From: Asticcacaulis sp. EMRT-3
GTDB lineage: Bacteria > Pseudomonadota > Alphaproteobacteria > Caulobacterales > Caulobacteraceae
Length of the DNA: 64,000 nt
Direction: 5' to 3'
Assembly (NCBI RefSeq): GCF_030027245.1
Contig: NZ_JASERT010000001.1
Coordinates: 388,501-452,500, forward strand
Of this stretch, positions 43,920 to 52,397 are shown piece by piece (the stretch's first letter is position 1; each line of letters opens with the position of its first letter). The translations under genes were made by a program, and so were the position numbers. Under the pieces are notes generated by a model, which was not told the origin of the DNA, searched no databases, and saw nothing but the letters and a program-made list of their open reading frames with translations.

Positions 43920-44345
43920 ATGACCATGAGTATATTGCGCCTTATTCCCGCCGTGGCGGCTGTGGCCTGTCTGCTGGCGGCACCTGTGGCTTTGGCTCAG
44001 GATGATGGCAGCCCCGATACGGGCGCCAGCCCGGAAGACAGTGCCAGCAATGAAGATGTCATGACGGCGGCCATCGGCTGCGTGGCCACCTATGACCTGA
44101 TTCTGACGCGCGGACTGGCGGGTACGCACACAGTACAGGTGCAGAAACAGCGCGATCAGGCGCGCGAAATCTACAAGGAAGCCGCCGGTCTTGACGATGC
44201 CGATACGGATGCCGACATCGCCCAGGCCGATTCGCGCCTGCCGGGCCTGCTCGAAAATGGCCATGCCGACTTGCAAAAATACCGCGTCACCTGTGACGAA
44301 CTGCTCAGCGACGACCCCGACCTGCCGCAGGCCAGCGGCACCTAA
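43920..44345 (+). CDS. Hypothetical secreted protein
   Basis: 141 residues; the ATG at 43926 two codons later is equally possible. Signal peptide ending ALAQ. The mature part starts with an acidic Asp/Ser/Gly stretch (DDGSPDTGASPEDSASNED), then a helical region with two cysteines (IGCVATYDLIL and YRVTCDELL) likely joined by a disulfide. It lies between gatA and the OPT transporter gene on the same strand with 80- and 54-base gaps. No family recognised. Confidence 0.6.
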   Translation: MTMSILRLIPAVAAVACLLAAPVALAQDDGSPDTGASPEDSASNEDVMTAAIGCVATYDLILTRGLAGTHTVQVQKQRDQAREIYKEAAGLDDADTDADIAQADSRLPGLLENGHADLQKYRVTCDELLSDDPDLPQASGT

Positions 44346-44399
44346 ACGGAGCGGGCGCAGGCCTGTTTTCCGGTCAATCTTCAGGCAGCAGAGAAACAT

Positions 44400-46412
44400 A
44401 TGACGGCCGTTCGCCACCTCAAAGAATTTACGATACGCGGCGTGGTCATCGGTATTCTGATCACCCTCGTTTTCACGGCGGCGCAGGTCTATCTCGGCCT
44501 CAAGGTGGGGCTGACCTTTGCCACCTCCATTCCGGCGGCGGTCATTTCGATGGCGCTGTTGCAGGCCTTTCGCAACGCCTCGATTCAGGAAAACAACATC
44601 GTCCAGACCATCGCCTCGTCGGCGGGGGCGCTGGCGGCGGTGATCTTCGTGCTGCCCGGCCTGATGATCATCGGCTGGTGGCAGCACGTCCATCTGGTGA
44701 CCGCCTTTGCGGCCTGCGCCATCGGCGGCGTGCTGGGCGTGATGTACACCATGCCGTTGCGTCGCGCTCTGGTGACGCAATCCGACCTGCCCTATCCCGA
44801 AGGGGTGGCGGCAGCCGAAGTCTTGCGCGTCGGCACTGCGTCGCGTGAGGGCGGCGAAGAAGGCCGGCTGGGCCTGTGGGCGGTGGTGTGGGGCGCTCTG
44901 GCCTCGGCGCTGTATGCCGCAGCGGCGGGTGCGAAACTGCTGGCGGGGGAAATCTCGGCCTATTTTAAAGTGGGTGCCAAGGGTGCCACCGGGATTGGCG
45001 GCTCTGCGTCCCTGGCCCTGATCGGGGCAGGCCACCTGATGGGGATTACGGTCGGCATCGCCATGCTGGCCGGACTGGTGATCGCCTGGGGCATTCTGGT
45101 GCCGGTCATGACCCATCTCAATCCCATGCCTGCCCTGTCTCTGGCCGATCATGCCGGAACCATCTGGAGTACGGATGTGCGCTTTATCGGCGCAGGGGCC
45201 ATCGGCACGGCGGCCATCTGGACGCTGGGCAAGCTGGCCGTGCCGGTCTGGTCGGGCCTGATGTCGGCGCTGAAAACCCGTGACAACCGGCTGGAAGGCT
45301 CGGTCATTCCGCGCATCGAACAGGATCTGCCGGTCTGGGTGGTGGGTGTGGTGGTGCTGATCAGCATGGTGCCGGCGGGTTGGCTTTTGGCCAGTTTTCT
45401 GTCGGGCGGGCCGCTCAGTGCGATGGCCCTGCCGCTGGTGGTGGGCGGTGTCCTCTATATTCTGATCGCCGGTCTGCTGGCGGCGGCGGTATGCGGCTAT
45501 ATGGCCGGTTTGATCGGTTCGTCCAATTCGCCGGTGTCGGGCGTGGCGATTTTGACGGTTCTGGGTGCGGCCTTTCTGGCCGGACTGATCGGCTTTCACC
45601 TGACAGGCCCCGATACGGCCACGGCCCTGATCGCCTTCGCCCTGCTGGTGACGACGGTCGTGCTGGCCGTATCGGTGATCGGCAATGACAATCTGCAAGA
45701 CCTCAAGACCGGTCAACTGGTCGATGCGACACCGTGGAAACAGCAGGTGGCGCTGATCATCGGCACTCTGGCCGGGTCGCTGGTGGTGCCGCCGGTTCTG
45801 GAATTGCTCAATAATTCCTATGGCTTTGCCGGTGATCCCCATTATCACGGCATCACCCACCAGCCCTTGCCCGCGCCGCAGGCTACCCTGATCACCACCC
45901 TGGCCAAAGGCGTGATCAGCGGCGGGCTCGACTGGGGCCTGATCGGCATCGGCGCGCTGATCGGGCTTGGGCTTGTGGTGATGGATCTGGTGTTGCGTAA
46001 ATTGAGCCGCGACCGCTTCAGCCTGCCGCCGCTCGGCGTCGGGCTGGCCATCTATCTGCCCAGCGTCGTTACCGCGCCGGTGGTGATCGGCGCTTTCGGA
46101 GGCTGGCTGTTCAACCGGCTGGTCAGGGGGCGCACGGTGGGCGGTCATGACTGGGGCGAGGCGGCCCAGAGGCTGGGCGTGCTGATTGCGTCGGGCTTCA
46201 TCGTCGGCGAAAGCCTGCTCAATGTGGCTTTGGCGGCGATTATCGTGGTCAGCAAAAATCCGGCCCCTTTTGCAGGCCCATTCGCGGCATTTGCGCCATC
46301 GGGGGCGTTGTCGATGTGGATAGCCCTCATATTGGCGGTCATCGGCGTGGTCGGCCTCTATGGCTGGGCGGCAGATCGGGCGAAGAAGCTGGTCGCCAAA
46401 ACGAGCACATAA
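44400..46412 (+). CDS. OPT-family oligopeptide transporter
   Basis: 670 residues, about 16 membrane helices. The opening FTIRGVVIGILITLVFTAAQVYLGLKVGLTFATSIPAAVIS (in pieces) is the mark of the prokaryotic OPT family. Further marks are NIVQTIASSAGALAA and the GLIGSSNSPVSGVAIL loop. These importers use the proton gradient to take up peptides or metal chelates. The substrate cannot be told. A large antisense open frame covers this gene and gatCA, but is a composition effect. Confidence 0.9.
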   Translation: MTAVRHLKEFTIRGVVIGILITLVFTAAQVYLGLKVGLTFATSIPAAVISMALLQAFRNASIQENNIVQTIASSAGALAAVIFVLPGLMIIGWWQHVHLVTAFAACAIGGVLGVMYTMPLRRALVTQSDLPYPEGVAAAEVLRVGTASREGGEEGRLGLWAVVWGALASALYAAAAGAKLLAGEISAYFKVGAKGATGIGGSASLALIGAGHLMGITVGIAMLAGLVIAWGILVPVMTHLNPMPALSLADHAGTIWSTDVRFIGAGAIGTAAIWTLGKLAVPVWSGLMSALKTRDNRLEGSVIPRIEQDLPVWVVGVVVLISMVPAGWLLASFLSGGPLSAMALPLVVGGVLYILIAGLLAAAVCGYMAGLIGSSNSPVSGVAILTVLGAAFLAGLIGFHLTGPDTATALIAFALLVTTVVLAVSVIGNDNLQDLKTGQLVDATPWKQQVALIIGTLAGSLVVPPVLELLNNSYGFAGDPHYHGITHQPLPAPQATLITTLAKGVISGGLDWGLIGIGALIGLGLVVMDLVLRKLSRDRFSLPPLGVGLAIYLPSVVTAPVVIGAFGGWLFNRLVRGRTVGGHDWGEAAQRLGVLIASGFIVGESLLNVALAAIIVVSKNPAPFAGPFAAFAPSGALSMWIALILAVIGVVGLYGWAADRAKKLVAKTST

Positions 46413-46499
46413 AAGTCGTTATTGAGAAGCATTCGCATTTACAAGTGCGATAAAGTCTGGCATGAGGCGGCAAGAGTTGTCTTTCATGCCGGAGTTTTC

Positions 46500-47045
46500 A
46501 TGGCTTTTCTGCGTAAATGGGTGACCCCGCTCACCATCGGTGCCTTCATCCTGATGGCGACCACCGGGTTGTTGATGTTTTTTCACAAAAATATCGGCGT
46601 CAACCGGCTGGCCCATGAATGGATGTCATGGGCTTTCGTAACCGGGGCCATACTGCATGTGGTGCTCAATATCCGTCCTTTCGTCGTCTATTTCAAACGT
46701 CCTTTTCCGCTGGCCGTGATCAGCCTGTTCGTACTCATTCTCGGCCTCAGCTTCATCTCGTGGGGCGGCCCGAAACCACCCAATGCCACGCGCGCCGTTA
46801 TGGCCAGCCTGACGCGCGCCCCGCTCAGCGATCTGGCCCCGCTGGCCCACGCCACGCCCGACGAACTGGCGGTGCGCCTGCGCGCCAAGGGATATGCGGT
46901 CAGTGACGCCTCGCAAAACCTGGCCACCATTGCCGGTGATCCGCGCAAGGCCAATGCCGCCTTAGGCATTGTTTTCGCCAGCGATCCGGGCGCGGGGGGC
47001 GATCAGAAAAGCGACCAGAAGGCCGGGCGTAAAAAGAAGTCGTAA
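46500..47045 (+). CDS. DUF4405-like membrane protein
   Basis: 181 residues from the ATG at 46500 (GGAGTTTTC ahead). Three membrane helices: WVTPLTIGAFILMATTGLLMFF, the segment around WMSWAFVTGAILHVVLNIRP and FPLAVISLFVLILGLSFIS. Histidines H29, H38-39 and H52 (in MFFHKN, RLAHEW and AILHVVLN) are placed as in DUF4405 proteins, thought to bind heme like a small cytochrome b. The C-terminal ~100 residues are soluble, ending in a Lys-rich tail (DQKAGRKKKS). Function not established. Confidence 0.75.
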   Translation: MAFLRKWVTPLTIGAFILMATTGLLMFFHKNIGVNRLAHEWMSWAFVTGAILHVVLNIRPFVVYFKRPFPLAVISLFVLILGLSFISWGGPKPPNATRAVMASLTRAPLSDLAPLAHATPDELAVRLRAKGYAVSDASQNLATIAGDPRKANAALGIVFASDPGAGGDQKSDQKAGRKKKS

Positions 47046-47110
47046 AATCTCAGCGCAGGCGCGCGGTTCCGGCTTTTCTCCGCCTGAAAAGCCCGTTACT
47101 ATTGCGGCTT

Positions 47111-47536
47111 ATGAGCAATGTCGAAAACCGCCCCGCCATCAATCCCATCCCGGCCGATGGCATCACCTATTTCCTGCATCCGCACCCGCGCTCGCCCTTT
47201 TCGGAGGCCGTGCAGGTCGGCAATGTGCTGTATCTCTCGGCCATGATCGGCCTTGATGAACAGGGCAAGCTGGCCGAAGGTTTCGATCATGAAGTCAAAT
47301 TCATCATGTCGAACACGGCCGAAATCCTGAAGAAATACGGGCTGGGCCTTGAGCATATCTTCAAATGCACAGTGATGATGACCGACATCGACAAGTGGGG
47401 GGATTTTAACCGCCTCTACAAACCCTATTTCCATCCGGCCCGTCTGCCGGTGCGCACCGCTTTCGGCGTGACCAGCCTGGCCTATGGTGCCACGGTGGAA
47501 ATCGAATTCTGGGCGCATGTGCCGGAAAACAAGTAG
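47111..47536 (+). CDS. RidA-family protein (short form)
   Basis: 141 residues from the ATG at 47111; an in-frame TTG at 47102 is unlikely. The RidA fold is seen in HPHPRSPFSEAVQVGNVLYLSAMIG (in pieces), VKFIMSNTAEILKKYGLGLEHI, VMMTDIDKWGDFNRLYKPYF and, at the end, RLPVRTAFGVTSLAYGATVEIEF. The last holds the Arg that in true RidA binds the substrate carboxylate. It is only distantly similar to the RidA protein at 25.0 kb, so the two probably have different substrates. Confidence 0.88.
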   Translation: MSNVENRPAINPIPADGITYFLHPHPRSPFSEAVQVGNVLYLSAMIGLDEQGKLAEGFDHEVKFIMSNTAEILKKYGLGLEHIFKCTVMMTDIDKWGDFNRLYKPYFHPARLPVRTAFGVTSLAYGATVEIEFWAHVPENK

Positions 47537-47540
47537 GCTT

Positions 47541-48632
47541 TCACGATGGGCTGAGCCGCGATTTCAAAAAGGCCAGCACCAGCAGTTCTTCGGGGCTTAA
47601 TTGCCCGGCCTCGCCTTGCAATGTCGCGTCGATCTCACCGCTAATCTGGCCGGATAGCTGATCCGATAGGCTGCCATCGAGATAGGCCTCGATCACCTGC
47701 GGATGGACATAGGATTTGCGGCAGACCGTCGGGGTATTGCCGAGCTTTTTCGCTACTTTTTCAATGGCCTGCACCACATTCTTACGGCCTTGCGCCGCAG
47801 AATCGAAGCGCTCGAAATCCCTGAGCGCCAGGGCGGCCAGCACCGTGCCCGTCCAGGTGCGAAAATCCTTGGCTGTGAAATCCTCGCCGGTGATCTCGCG
47901 CAAGTAGGCATTGACATCGCCGGACGTGACATCGCGGATTTCGCCCGCTTCATCCTTGTATTTAAACAGCTCCTGACCGTCGATCTCGGCACAGGCCTGA
48001 ACGATGCGAGCAATGCGCCGGTCGCTCAGCTTCAGGTTCCAGCTTTTGCCCGACTTGCCGGTAAAGCGAAAGCGCAGGGTCTGGCCGCTGACCTCAACAT
48101 GTTCCGGCAGCAGAGTTGTCAGGCCGAAACTGTTGTTTTTGCGAGCATATTCATCATTACCGACGCGAATCAGTGTGCGCTCCAGCAAGGCCACCACCGT
48201 GGCCAGCACCTTTTCACGGCTTAAACCGCGCTGCCGCATATGGCGATCCACGGCGTCACGTATGGCGGGCAAGCGCTCACCAAATGCCAAGATATGATTG
48301 AATTTATTCGATTCACGCAAGGCGCGCCAGTCAGGGTGATAGCGGTATTGCTTGCGGCCACGCGCATCAAAACCGGTGGCCTGCATATGGCCATTGGCCT
48401 GCGGGCAGATCCAGACATCGCGGTAGGCGGGCGGAATGGCCAGTTTGCGGATGCGTGCAATCGCGGCCTTATCCGTTATGCGTTCGCCTTTTTGATCATA
48501 AAAAACAAAATGCTTGCCGAACTTCCTGCGTGAAAAGCCGGGGCGTGTATCGCTGACATAACGCAGGCCGCAGGCGCGCGCCTGAACGACGGGGTCATCT
48601 TGATCGAGATCGAGCAGGGCGGCGGTTTTCAT
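47541..48632 (-). CDS. Type IB (eukaryote-like) DNA topoisomerase
   Basis: 363 residues from the ATG at 48632; another in-frame ATG at 48668 is possible. A bacterial/poxvirus-type topoisomerase IB that nicks one strand and forms a 3'-phosphotyrosine. The N-terminal domain has GFSRRKFGKHFVFYD and IPPAYRDVWICPQANGHMQATG (in pieces). The catalytic domain has RVGNDEYARKNNSFGLTTL, KDFRTWTGTVLAA and the nucleophile Tyr in CRKSYVHPQVI. It is present in some alphaproteobacteria, not universal. It converges with RidA, with a four-base gap. Confidence 0.93.
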   Translation of the reverse strand: MKTAALLDLDQDDPVVQARACGLRYVSDTRPGFSRRKFGKHFVFYDQKGERITDKAAIARIRKLAIPPAYRDVWICPQANGHMQATGFDARGRKQYRYHPDWRALRESNKFNHILAFGERLPAIRDAVDRHMRQRGLSREKVLATVVALLERTLIRVGNDEYARKNNSFGLTTLLPEHVEVSGQTLRFRFTGKSGKSWNLKLSDRRIARIVQACAEIDGQELFKYKDEAGEIRDVTSGDVNAYLREITGEDFTAKDFRTWTGTVLAALALRDFERFDSAAQGRKNVVQAIEKVAKKLGNTPTVCRKSYVHPQVIEAYLDGSLSDQLSGQISGEIDATLQGEAGQLSPEELLVLAFLKSRLSPS

Positions 48633-48788
48633 GAAGCCAGCGTGCGGCTTGGCCAAGGCGAATGCCATACGGAGGCGTATGGCTGCGAATAAAAAGCGCA
48701 TATGACCGCATAAACAGGCTTGTAACCGATTTCAATCGGCGCAAATCTCACGGCAATCATAAGCCGATAAAAAACCAGAGAGGACACC

Positions 48789-49955
48789 ATGATCGATCGC
48801 CGCAGCCTGTTACTGGGTGCCGGGGCCCTGCCTATCGCCGCCAGCGCCGTTTCCGCCGCCGCCCAAACCGCCGCGCCGCAAACTGCCACACCTCAGGCCG
48901 TGGGCCAGCCCCTGATCGGCAATCCCGACCTGCCCGATGCGCCTTCCAGCCGGATGCGCTGGGCGGTGGTTGGCCTTGGCACTTTCGCTATCGGCCAGGT
49001 GATTCCCGGTTTTCTGGCTTCCGACGATTCGCGCATCACCGCCTTTGTGTCGGGCAATCCGCAAAAGGCGCATGATCTGGGCGCGCGTTATGGGGTCAGC
49101 CGCTTTTACGACTATCATAACTTCGATCAGATCGCTGCGGATAAGGAGATCGATTGCGTCTATATTGTCCTGCCGGTGGGGCTGCACGCCGAATATACGA
49201 TCCGGGCGCTGAAGGCCGGTAAGCATGTGCTGTGCGAAAAGCCGATGGCCTCAACGCCGGAGGAATGCGCGGCCATGATCGCGGCGTCCAAGGCGGCGGG
49301 GCGGCAACTGGGTGTGGCCTACCGCGTGCATTTTGAGCCCAATAATGTCGAAGTGGCCAAGCGCTGTCTGTCGGGCGAACTGGGCGCGCTGCGTTATTTT
49401 ACCGGTGACGCCGGTTTCAACGCCAATCCCGACTGGCCACCGCATAAATGGCGTCTGCAAAAGGCGCTGGCGGGCGGCGGCTCGATGTATGACATCGGCA
49501 TCTACGCCATGAACGCCGCCATGATGTGTCTGGGCGAAGACCCGGTTGCGGTGTCGGCGGTCTATTCCTACCCCAAAGACGATCCGCGCTTCAAAGAGGT
49601 GGAAGGCGGGGTGGACTGGCGGATGAGCTTTGCTTCGGGCCTCAGTGCGCAGGGGTCTTCCTCCTATTGCTATTCCGGCGGCACGCGCCAGAAGATCTTC
49701 GGCGTGACGGGCGCGATTACGATGGATCCGGCGTCCGACTATTACCGCCAGAACGTCACCCTCTCCAATGGCCAGCCGCTCAATGCCGGTAATCCGATCA
49801 GCCAGTTCGCTGCCCAGGTGGACGGATTTTCGGGCGCGGCGCGGGCCAACAAACCGCACCTGACGCCGGGTGAGATGGGCCTGCGCGACATCCGGGTGAT
49901 TCAGGCCATGTATCGCAGCGCCGATCAGGGCGGAGCCTCGGTGAAAATCGCGTAA
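48789..49955 (+). CDS. Tat-exported Gfo/Idh/MocA family oxidoreductase
   Basis: 388 residues. The N-terminus MIDRRSLLLGAGALPIAAS has the twin-arginine motif, so the NADP-bound enzyme is probably exported folded, as in Zymomonas glucose-fructose oxidoreductase. The Rossmann part has AVVGLGTFAIGQVIPGF. The catalytic Lys lies in HVLCEKPMASTPEE. YRVHFEPNN and GGGSMYDIGIYAMNAA follow in the substrate domain. The ATG follows GAGAGGACACC. Its likely role is sugar oxidoreduction in the periplasm; the sugar is unknown. Confidence 0.9.
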   Translation: MIDRRSLLLGAGALPIAASAVSAAAQTAAPQTATPQAVGQPLIGNPDLPDAPSSRMRWAVVGLGTFAIGQVIPGFLASDDSRITAFVSGNPQKAHDLGARYGVSRFYDYHNFDQIAADKEIDCVYIVLPVGLHAEYTIRALKAGKHVLCEKPMASTPEECAAMIAASKAAGRQLGVAYRVHFEPNNVEVAKRCLSGELGALRYFTGDAGFNANPDWPPHKWRLQKALAGGGSMYDIGIYAMNAAMMCLGEDPVAVSAVYSYPKDDPRFKEVEGGVDWRMSFASGLSAQGSSSYCYSGGTRQKIFGVTGAITMDPASDYYRQNVTLSNGQPLNAGNPISQFAAQVDGFSGAARANKPHLTPGEMGLRDIRVIQAMYRSADQGGASVKIA

Positions 49956-50023
49956 TCCGTGTCATTTTTATACCGTAATTCCGGTGAAAATCAGGGCGGA
50001 TTTTCAGGCTTAGGAGGGCCGCC

Positions 50024-50473
50024 ATGATTCACACCTCATTCCGCACACTCGTACTCGGCGCTGGTGCCGCTGCGCTCACCCTGGGGGCGCTGGCACCCGT
50101 GGCGGCTATGGCTGCGCCCAGCCGCTATGACGGCTATTGCTACGCCAAGAAGACCGACCTGGCCGGTCAGAACGCTGCCATCGGCGCGGCAGCGGGCGCA
50201 TTGGCAGGTGGCCTGCTCGGCAAGAAGGGCGACAAGACCAAATCGGCCATTATCGGCGGCGCAGTGGGCGGTGCGGCCGGCTATGTGGTCGGCAAGAATT
50301 CGCACGAGAAGGTCCGCTGCTCCAAGGGCGTCTATTACGTGTACAAGAACGGTTATTATGAGCCCGGCAATGCGCCGCGCGGTTACCGCGTCGTGTTCTT
50401 TGAGGATCGCCCGGCCAATGTGGACGCCTATTACATCTCCAAGGGCAAGACCTACCGCTACAAGGGTCGGTAA
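50024..50473 (+). CDS. Glycine-zipper periplasmic/outer-membrane protein
   Basis: 149 residues. Signal peptide ending VAAMAA. Residues ~48-90 form a glycine-zipper segment (NAAIGAAAGALAGGLLGKK, then AIIGGAVGGAAGYVVGKNS), as in the Rickettsia 17-kDa antigen-like family, which inserts in membranes. The C-terminal part is Tyr/Lys-rich (GVYYVYKNGYYEPG, DAYYISKGKTYRYKG). No lipobox cysteine. The ATG follows AGGAGGGCCGCC. Confidence 0.75.
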   Translation: MIHTSFRTLVLGAGAAALTLGALAPVAAMAAPSRYDGYCYAKKTDLAGQNAAIGAAAGALAGGLLGKKGDKTKSAIIGGAVGGAAGYVVGKNSHEKVRCSKGVYYVYKNGYYEPGNAPRGYRVVFFEDRPANVDAYYISKGKTYRYKGR

Positions 50474-50548
50474 GGCTTTGTGAGCGGCCACGGTTTTGGC
50501 CCCTTTCGCGGCAACGCGGAAGGGGCCTTTGTTTTTTTTGGGGGGGAT

Positions 50549-50881
50549 TTACATGGCGTCGCTTTTCTTCCTCTTTCCCTTTTTAAGGGGGGGCGGGAGC
50601 CAAGCAAAGCGAAGGCGACCGGGTAGGGGGATGTTGCTACCACCTGAGGTTGTCGGCAAAAGTGGAGTGGTGGGGGGTCTTGCGGTCAGGGCGACAGTTC
50701 GCTGCACCACCACCCGGTCGCTGCTGGCGATGCAGCGCATGGCGCGTTCGCCTTCCAGCCAGGTTTGCGGTTTGGGCAGGGCGCGGATCGTCTCCATCAT
50801 CTCGTCGGCAAAGGCGCGCAGACGGACGCGGCGCTGTTCCAGCGGCGAGAGGTCGTCTTCGAGCGCATCTGTCCTGTCCAT
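50549..50881 (-). CDS. Hypothetical protein whose C-terminus is read through a repeat
   Basis: 110 residues from the ATG at 50881. The first ~65 residues (DDLSPLEQRRVRLRAFADEM, then RALPKPQTWLEGERAMRCIASSDRVVVQ) look like a normal helical protein; I faintly recall similar text in Caulobacter proteins. The rest, from about residue 66 (TARPPTTPLLPTTSGG, LPPPLKKGKRKK), is encoded by a GC-rich palindromic repeat and has its composition. The gene was probably truncated or extended by repeat insertion. It may be a pseudogene. Confidence 0.5.
   Translation of the reverse strand: MDRTDALEDDLSPLEQRRVRLRAFADEMMETIRALPKPQTWLEGERAMRCIASSDRVVVQRTVALTARPPTTPLLPTTSGGSNIPLPGRLRFAWLPPPLKKGKRKKSDAM
50574..50660. 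repeat. GC-rich palindromic repeat overlapping a gene 3' end
   Basis: CTCTTTCCCTTTTTAAGGGGGGGCGGGAGCC, AAGCGAAGGCGACCGGGTAGGGGG (in pieces) are of the same kind as the repeat at 39148-39306 (CGAAGGCGACCGGGTGAGGGG). Here the element lies inside the 3' half of the gene at 50549-50881. Confidence 0.6.
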
Positions 50882-50924
50882 CGGTCTATGATGCGGGCGT
50901 TTCAAATGGCGGGGATAAATCTCT

Positions 50925-51305
50925 TCTCCTCCCTTGCGAAGCGGGGGAGGTGGCAGCGCGAAGCCCGAAGGGCTGGTGTCGCTGACGGAGGGGGGATGAC
51001 TTCGTCTATCTCTCCTCCCCATCTGAGATGGGGAGGGGGACAGCGAAGCGGTGGTGGGGTATCTTTCGGACGGTAGAATGCCCCCTTATCCGTCTCGACG
51101 CGCTTCGCTTGCTCGACTCCCCCCCATTGTCATGGGGAGGAGGGGGGTATCGGCAATAGGCTGGCGGCGTAAAGGAAACAAGAAGCCCCACCACCACATC
51201 TCAGTCGCTGCGCGCCTTCGTGCGGTCCCCCTCCCCGGCAAAGCCGGGGAGGTATAAGAATAGAGTCCTCCTTCCTTTACCTCTCCCAAGGGGAAGGAGG
51301 GGAGC
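50925..51305. repeat. Cluster of GC-rich palindromic repeats
   Basis: Four or more hairpin units fill the 427-base gap. CTCCTCCCTTGCGAAGCGGGGGAG is the first. Then come TCTCCTCCCCATC-TGA-GATGGGGAGGGGGACA, CTCCCCCCATTGTCATGGGGAGGAGGG and GGTCCCCCTCCCCGGC-AAA-GCCGGGGAGGTA. Part of the last (CAAGAAGCCCCACCACCA near 51178) matches the end of the 16079 and 40318 elements. No gene is supported here. Confidence 0.75.
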
Positions 51306-51308
51306 AGA

Positions 51309-51797
51309 TTACGAAAATGCTTTTCGCAAATCGGAGAGCGTTGCCATCAGCGTCATGTCATGGGTGGGAGAGCGTTTAAACCCGCAGGTTTCGTAAAATC
51401 CGCGGGCGCGTTCGGAAAGCGCGTGAACCATCATGGCGCGAACCCCCAGGGTTTCTGCGGCTGAGATTGTACGGCGCACGGCGTCCTGAAGCATTTCACG
51501 CCCCAATCCGTCATTCTGAAAGGCCTTGTCTATGGCCAGACGCGCCAGAATGGCGGCGGGGACAGGATCAGGCATATTGCGGCGAATATTTCCGGCGGCG
51601 TCGGCATGGAGAATGGAGCCTGCCGTCAGGGCATAATAGCCGATCACCCTGCCGTCCTGTTCGATGACGAAGGTGCGTGACGCGCCCGCCAGTTCGTTGC
51701 CGTAAGCGCGCGCCTTGAGCCAGTGATTCAGGTCGTCAGCGCCGCAATCGAAATCTTCCAGCGCATCATCCGGCGAGATCGGCCGGGGACGGTGCAT
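51309..51797 (-). CDS. GNAT-family toxin (TacT-like)
   Basis: 162 residues, a GNAT acetyltransferase. Seen: FDCGADDLNHWLKARAYGNE near the start; the acetyl-CoA loop in AFQNDGLGREMLQDAV; and the catalytic Tyr in RGFYETCGFKRSP. GNAT enzymes directly downstream of a DUF1778 gene acetylate the amino acid on charged tRNAs and stop translation. Its ATG lies one base past the antitoxin stop, so the pair is coupled. The ATG at 51797 is used. Confidence 0.88.
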   Translation of the reverse strand: MHRPRPISPDDALEDFDCGADDLNHWLKARAYGNELAGASRTFVIEQDGRVIGYYALTAGSILHADAAGNIRRNMPDPVPAAILARLAIDKAFQNDGLGREMLQDAVRRTISAAETLGVRAMMVHALSERARGFYETCGFKRSPTHDMTLMATLSDLRKAFS

Positions 51798-51798
51798 G

Positions 51799-52080
51799 TC
51801 AGTCTGCCCAGCGCGGCTTGATGGCGGCCAGTTGGCGCAGGCCCGGATTATCCTGCGGCGGGGCGTCGAGCAGGCGGTTGAACTCGGCCCACTGAGCGTC
51901 GTCGAGCAGGAAGAGGCGGCGGTCGGCCAGGGTTTCCTCGGCGGCGCTCAGGCTCTGGTCGAGGACAAATTCGCTGACCGTCTTGTGGCGCGCGCGGGCC
52001 GCCTGTTCGAGCAGGCTCTTGGCGGCGGGCGACATGCGCAGGTCAATACGGGCGGTCTTGGCGCGGGCATCATCGGGCAT
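51799..52080 (-). CDS. DUF1778 ribbon-helix-helix antitoxin (TacA-like)
   Basis: 93 residues. The N-terminal ribbon-helix-helix has ARIDLRMSPAAKSLLEQAA and KTVSEFVLDQSLSAAEE. The C-terminal tail (LDDAQWAEFNRLLDAPP) would block the GNAT partner. Its RBS AAAGGAG is seven bases from the ATG at 52080, and the same bases can pair with CTCC just upstream (CTCC-TAAA-GGAG), so translation start may be partly shielded. It is first in the minus-strand pair. Confidence 0.88.
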   Translation of the reverse strand: MPDDARAKTARIDLRMSPAAKSLLEQAARARHKTVSEFVLDQSLSAAEETLADRRLFLLDDAQWAEFNRLLDAPPQDNPGLRQLAAIKPRWAD

Positions 52081-52100
52081 GGCTCGGCTCCTTTAGGAGG

Positions 52101-52129
52101 AGTTTACTGTACGGATGATGTACGGTCAA
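52101..52129 (-). promoter_or_regulatory. tacAT-type promoter with direct-repeat operator
   Basis: On the minus strand TTGACC (52124-52129) and TAAACT (52101-52106) are 17 bases apart. The + strand sequence TGTACGG occurs at 52108-52114 and 52119-52125, exactly 11 bases apart, within the spacer. That is one helical turn, as expected for a pair of ribbon-helix-helix dimers that repress this promoter. Confidence 0.65.
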
Positions 52130-52162
52130 CAATATGGTGCATTTCTGCATTTCGTATGGTGT

Positions 52163-52252
52163 CACCGTAATACACCCACCGTAATACACCGTAATATCTC
52201 CTAATATCTCCTAATATCTCCTCGTAATACCTCCTCACCGTAATACCTCCTC
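52163..52252. repeat. Short tandem repeat array upstream of the tacAT pair
   Basis: About nine units of 10-14 bases in two interleaved types. Type one is CACCGTAATA, seen four times (52164, 52178, 52188 and 52236 regions). Type two is CTAATATCTC, repeated between 52191 and 52222, plus CGTAATACCTCCT variants. On the minus strand it gives repeated GGAGGAGGTATTACGG. It lies between the antitoxin promoter and the GIY-YIG gene; that gap (52081-52397) has no other gene. Confidence 0.75.
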
Positions 52253-52397
52253 CGCTATAGCGAAGCGTACGGGGTTTAGCGCCAGCAAAAAGTATAGCTT
52301 TTGCAAGCTATGGGCGGGCTTGTCCCGCCGGAGGGGGTATTTCCTAAGCTCACGCACTGAAATCTCACGTAGTTTAAGCAACAGAAAGCTGATGTCC

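Noticed and set aside
27508..44345. The two small secreted proteins (27508-27984 and 43920-44345) as paralogues
   Set aside because: Similar signal peptide and cysteine placement only; no stretch of aligned identity could be seen by eye.
42048..46148. A 1366-codon open frame on the minus strand
   Set aside because: It lies antisense to gatC, gatA, a secreted protein and the OPT transporter, all with clear family motifs. The antisense translation is His/Arg/Gln-rich low complexity, the usual shadow of GC-rich coding DNA.
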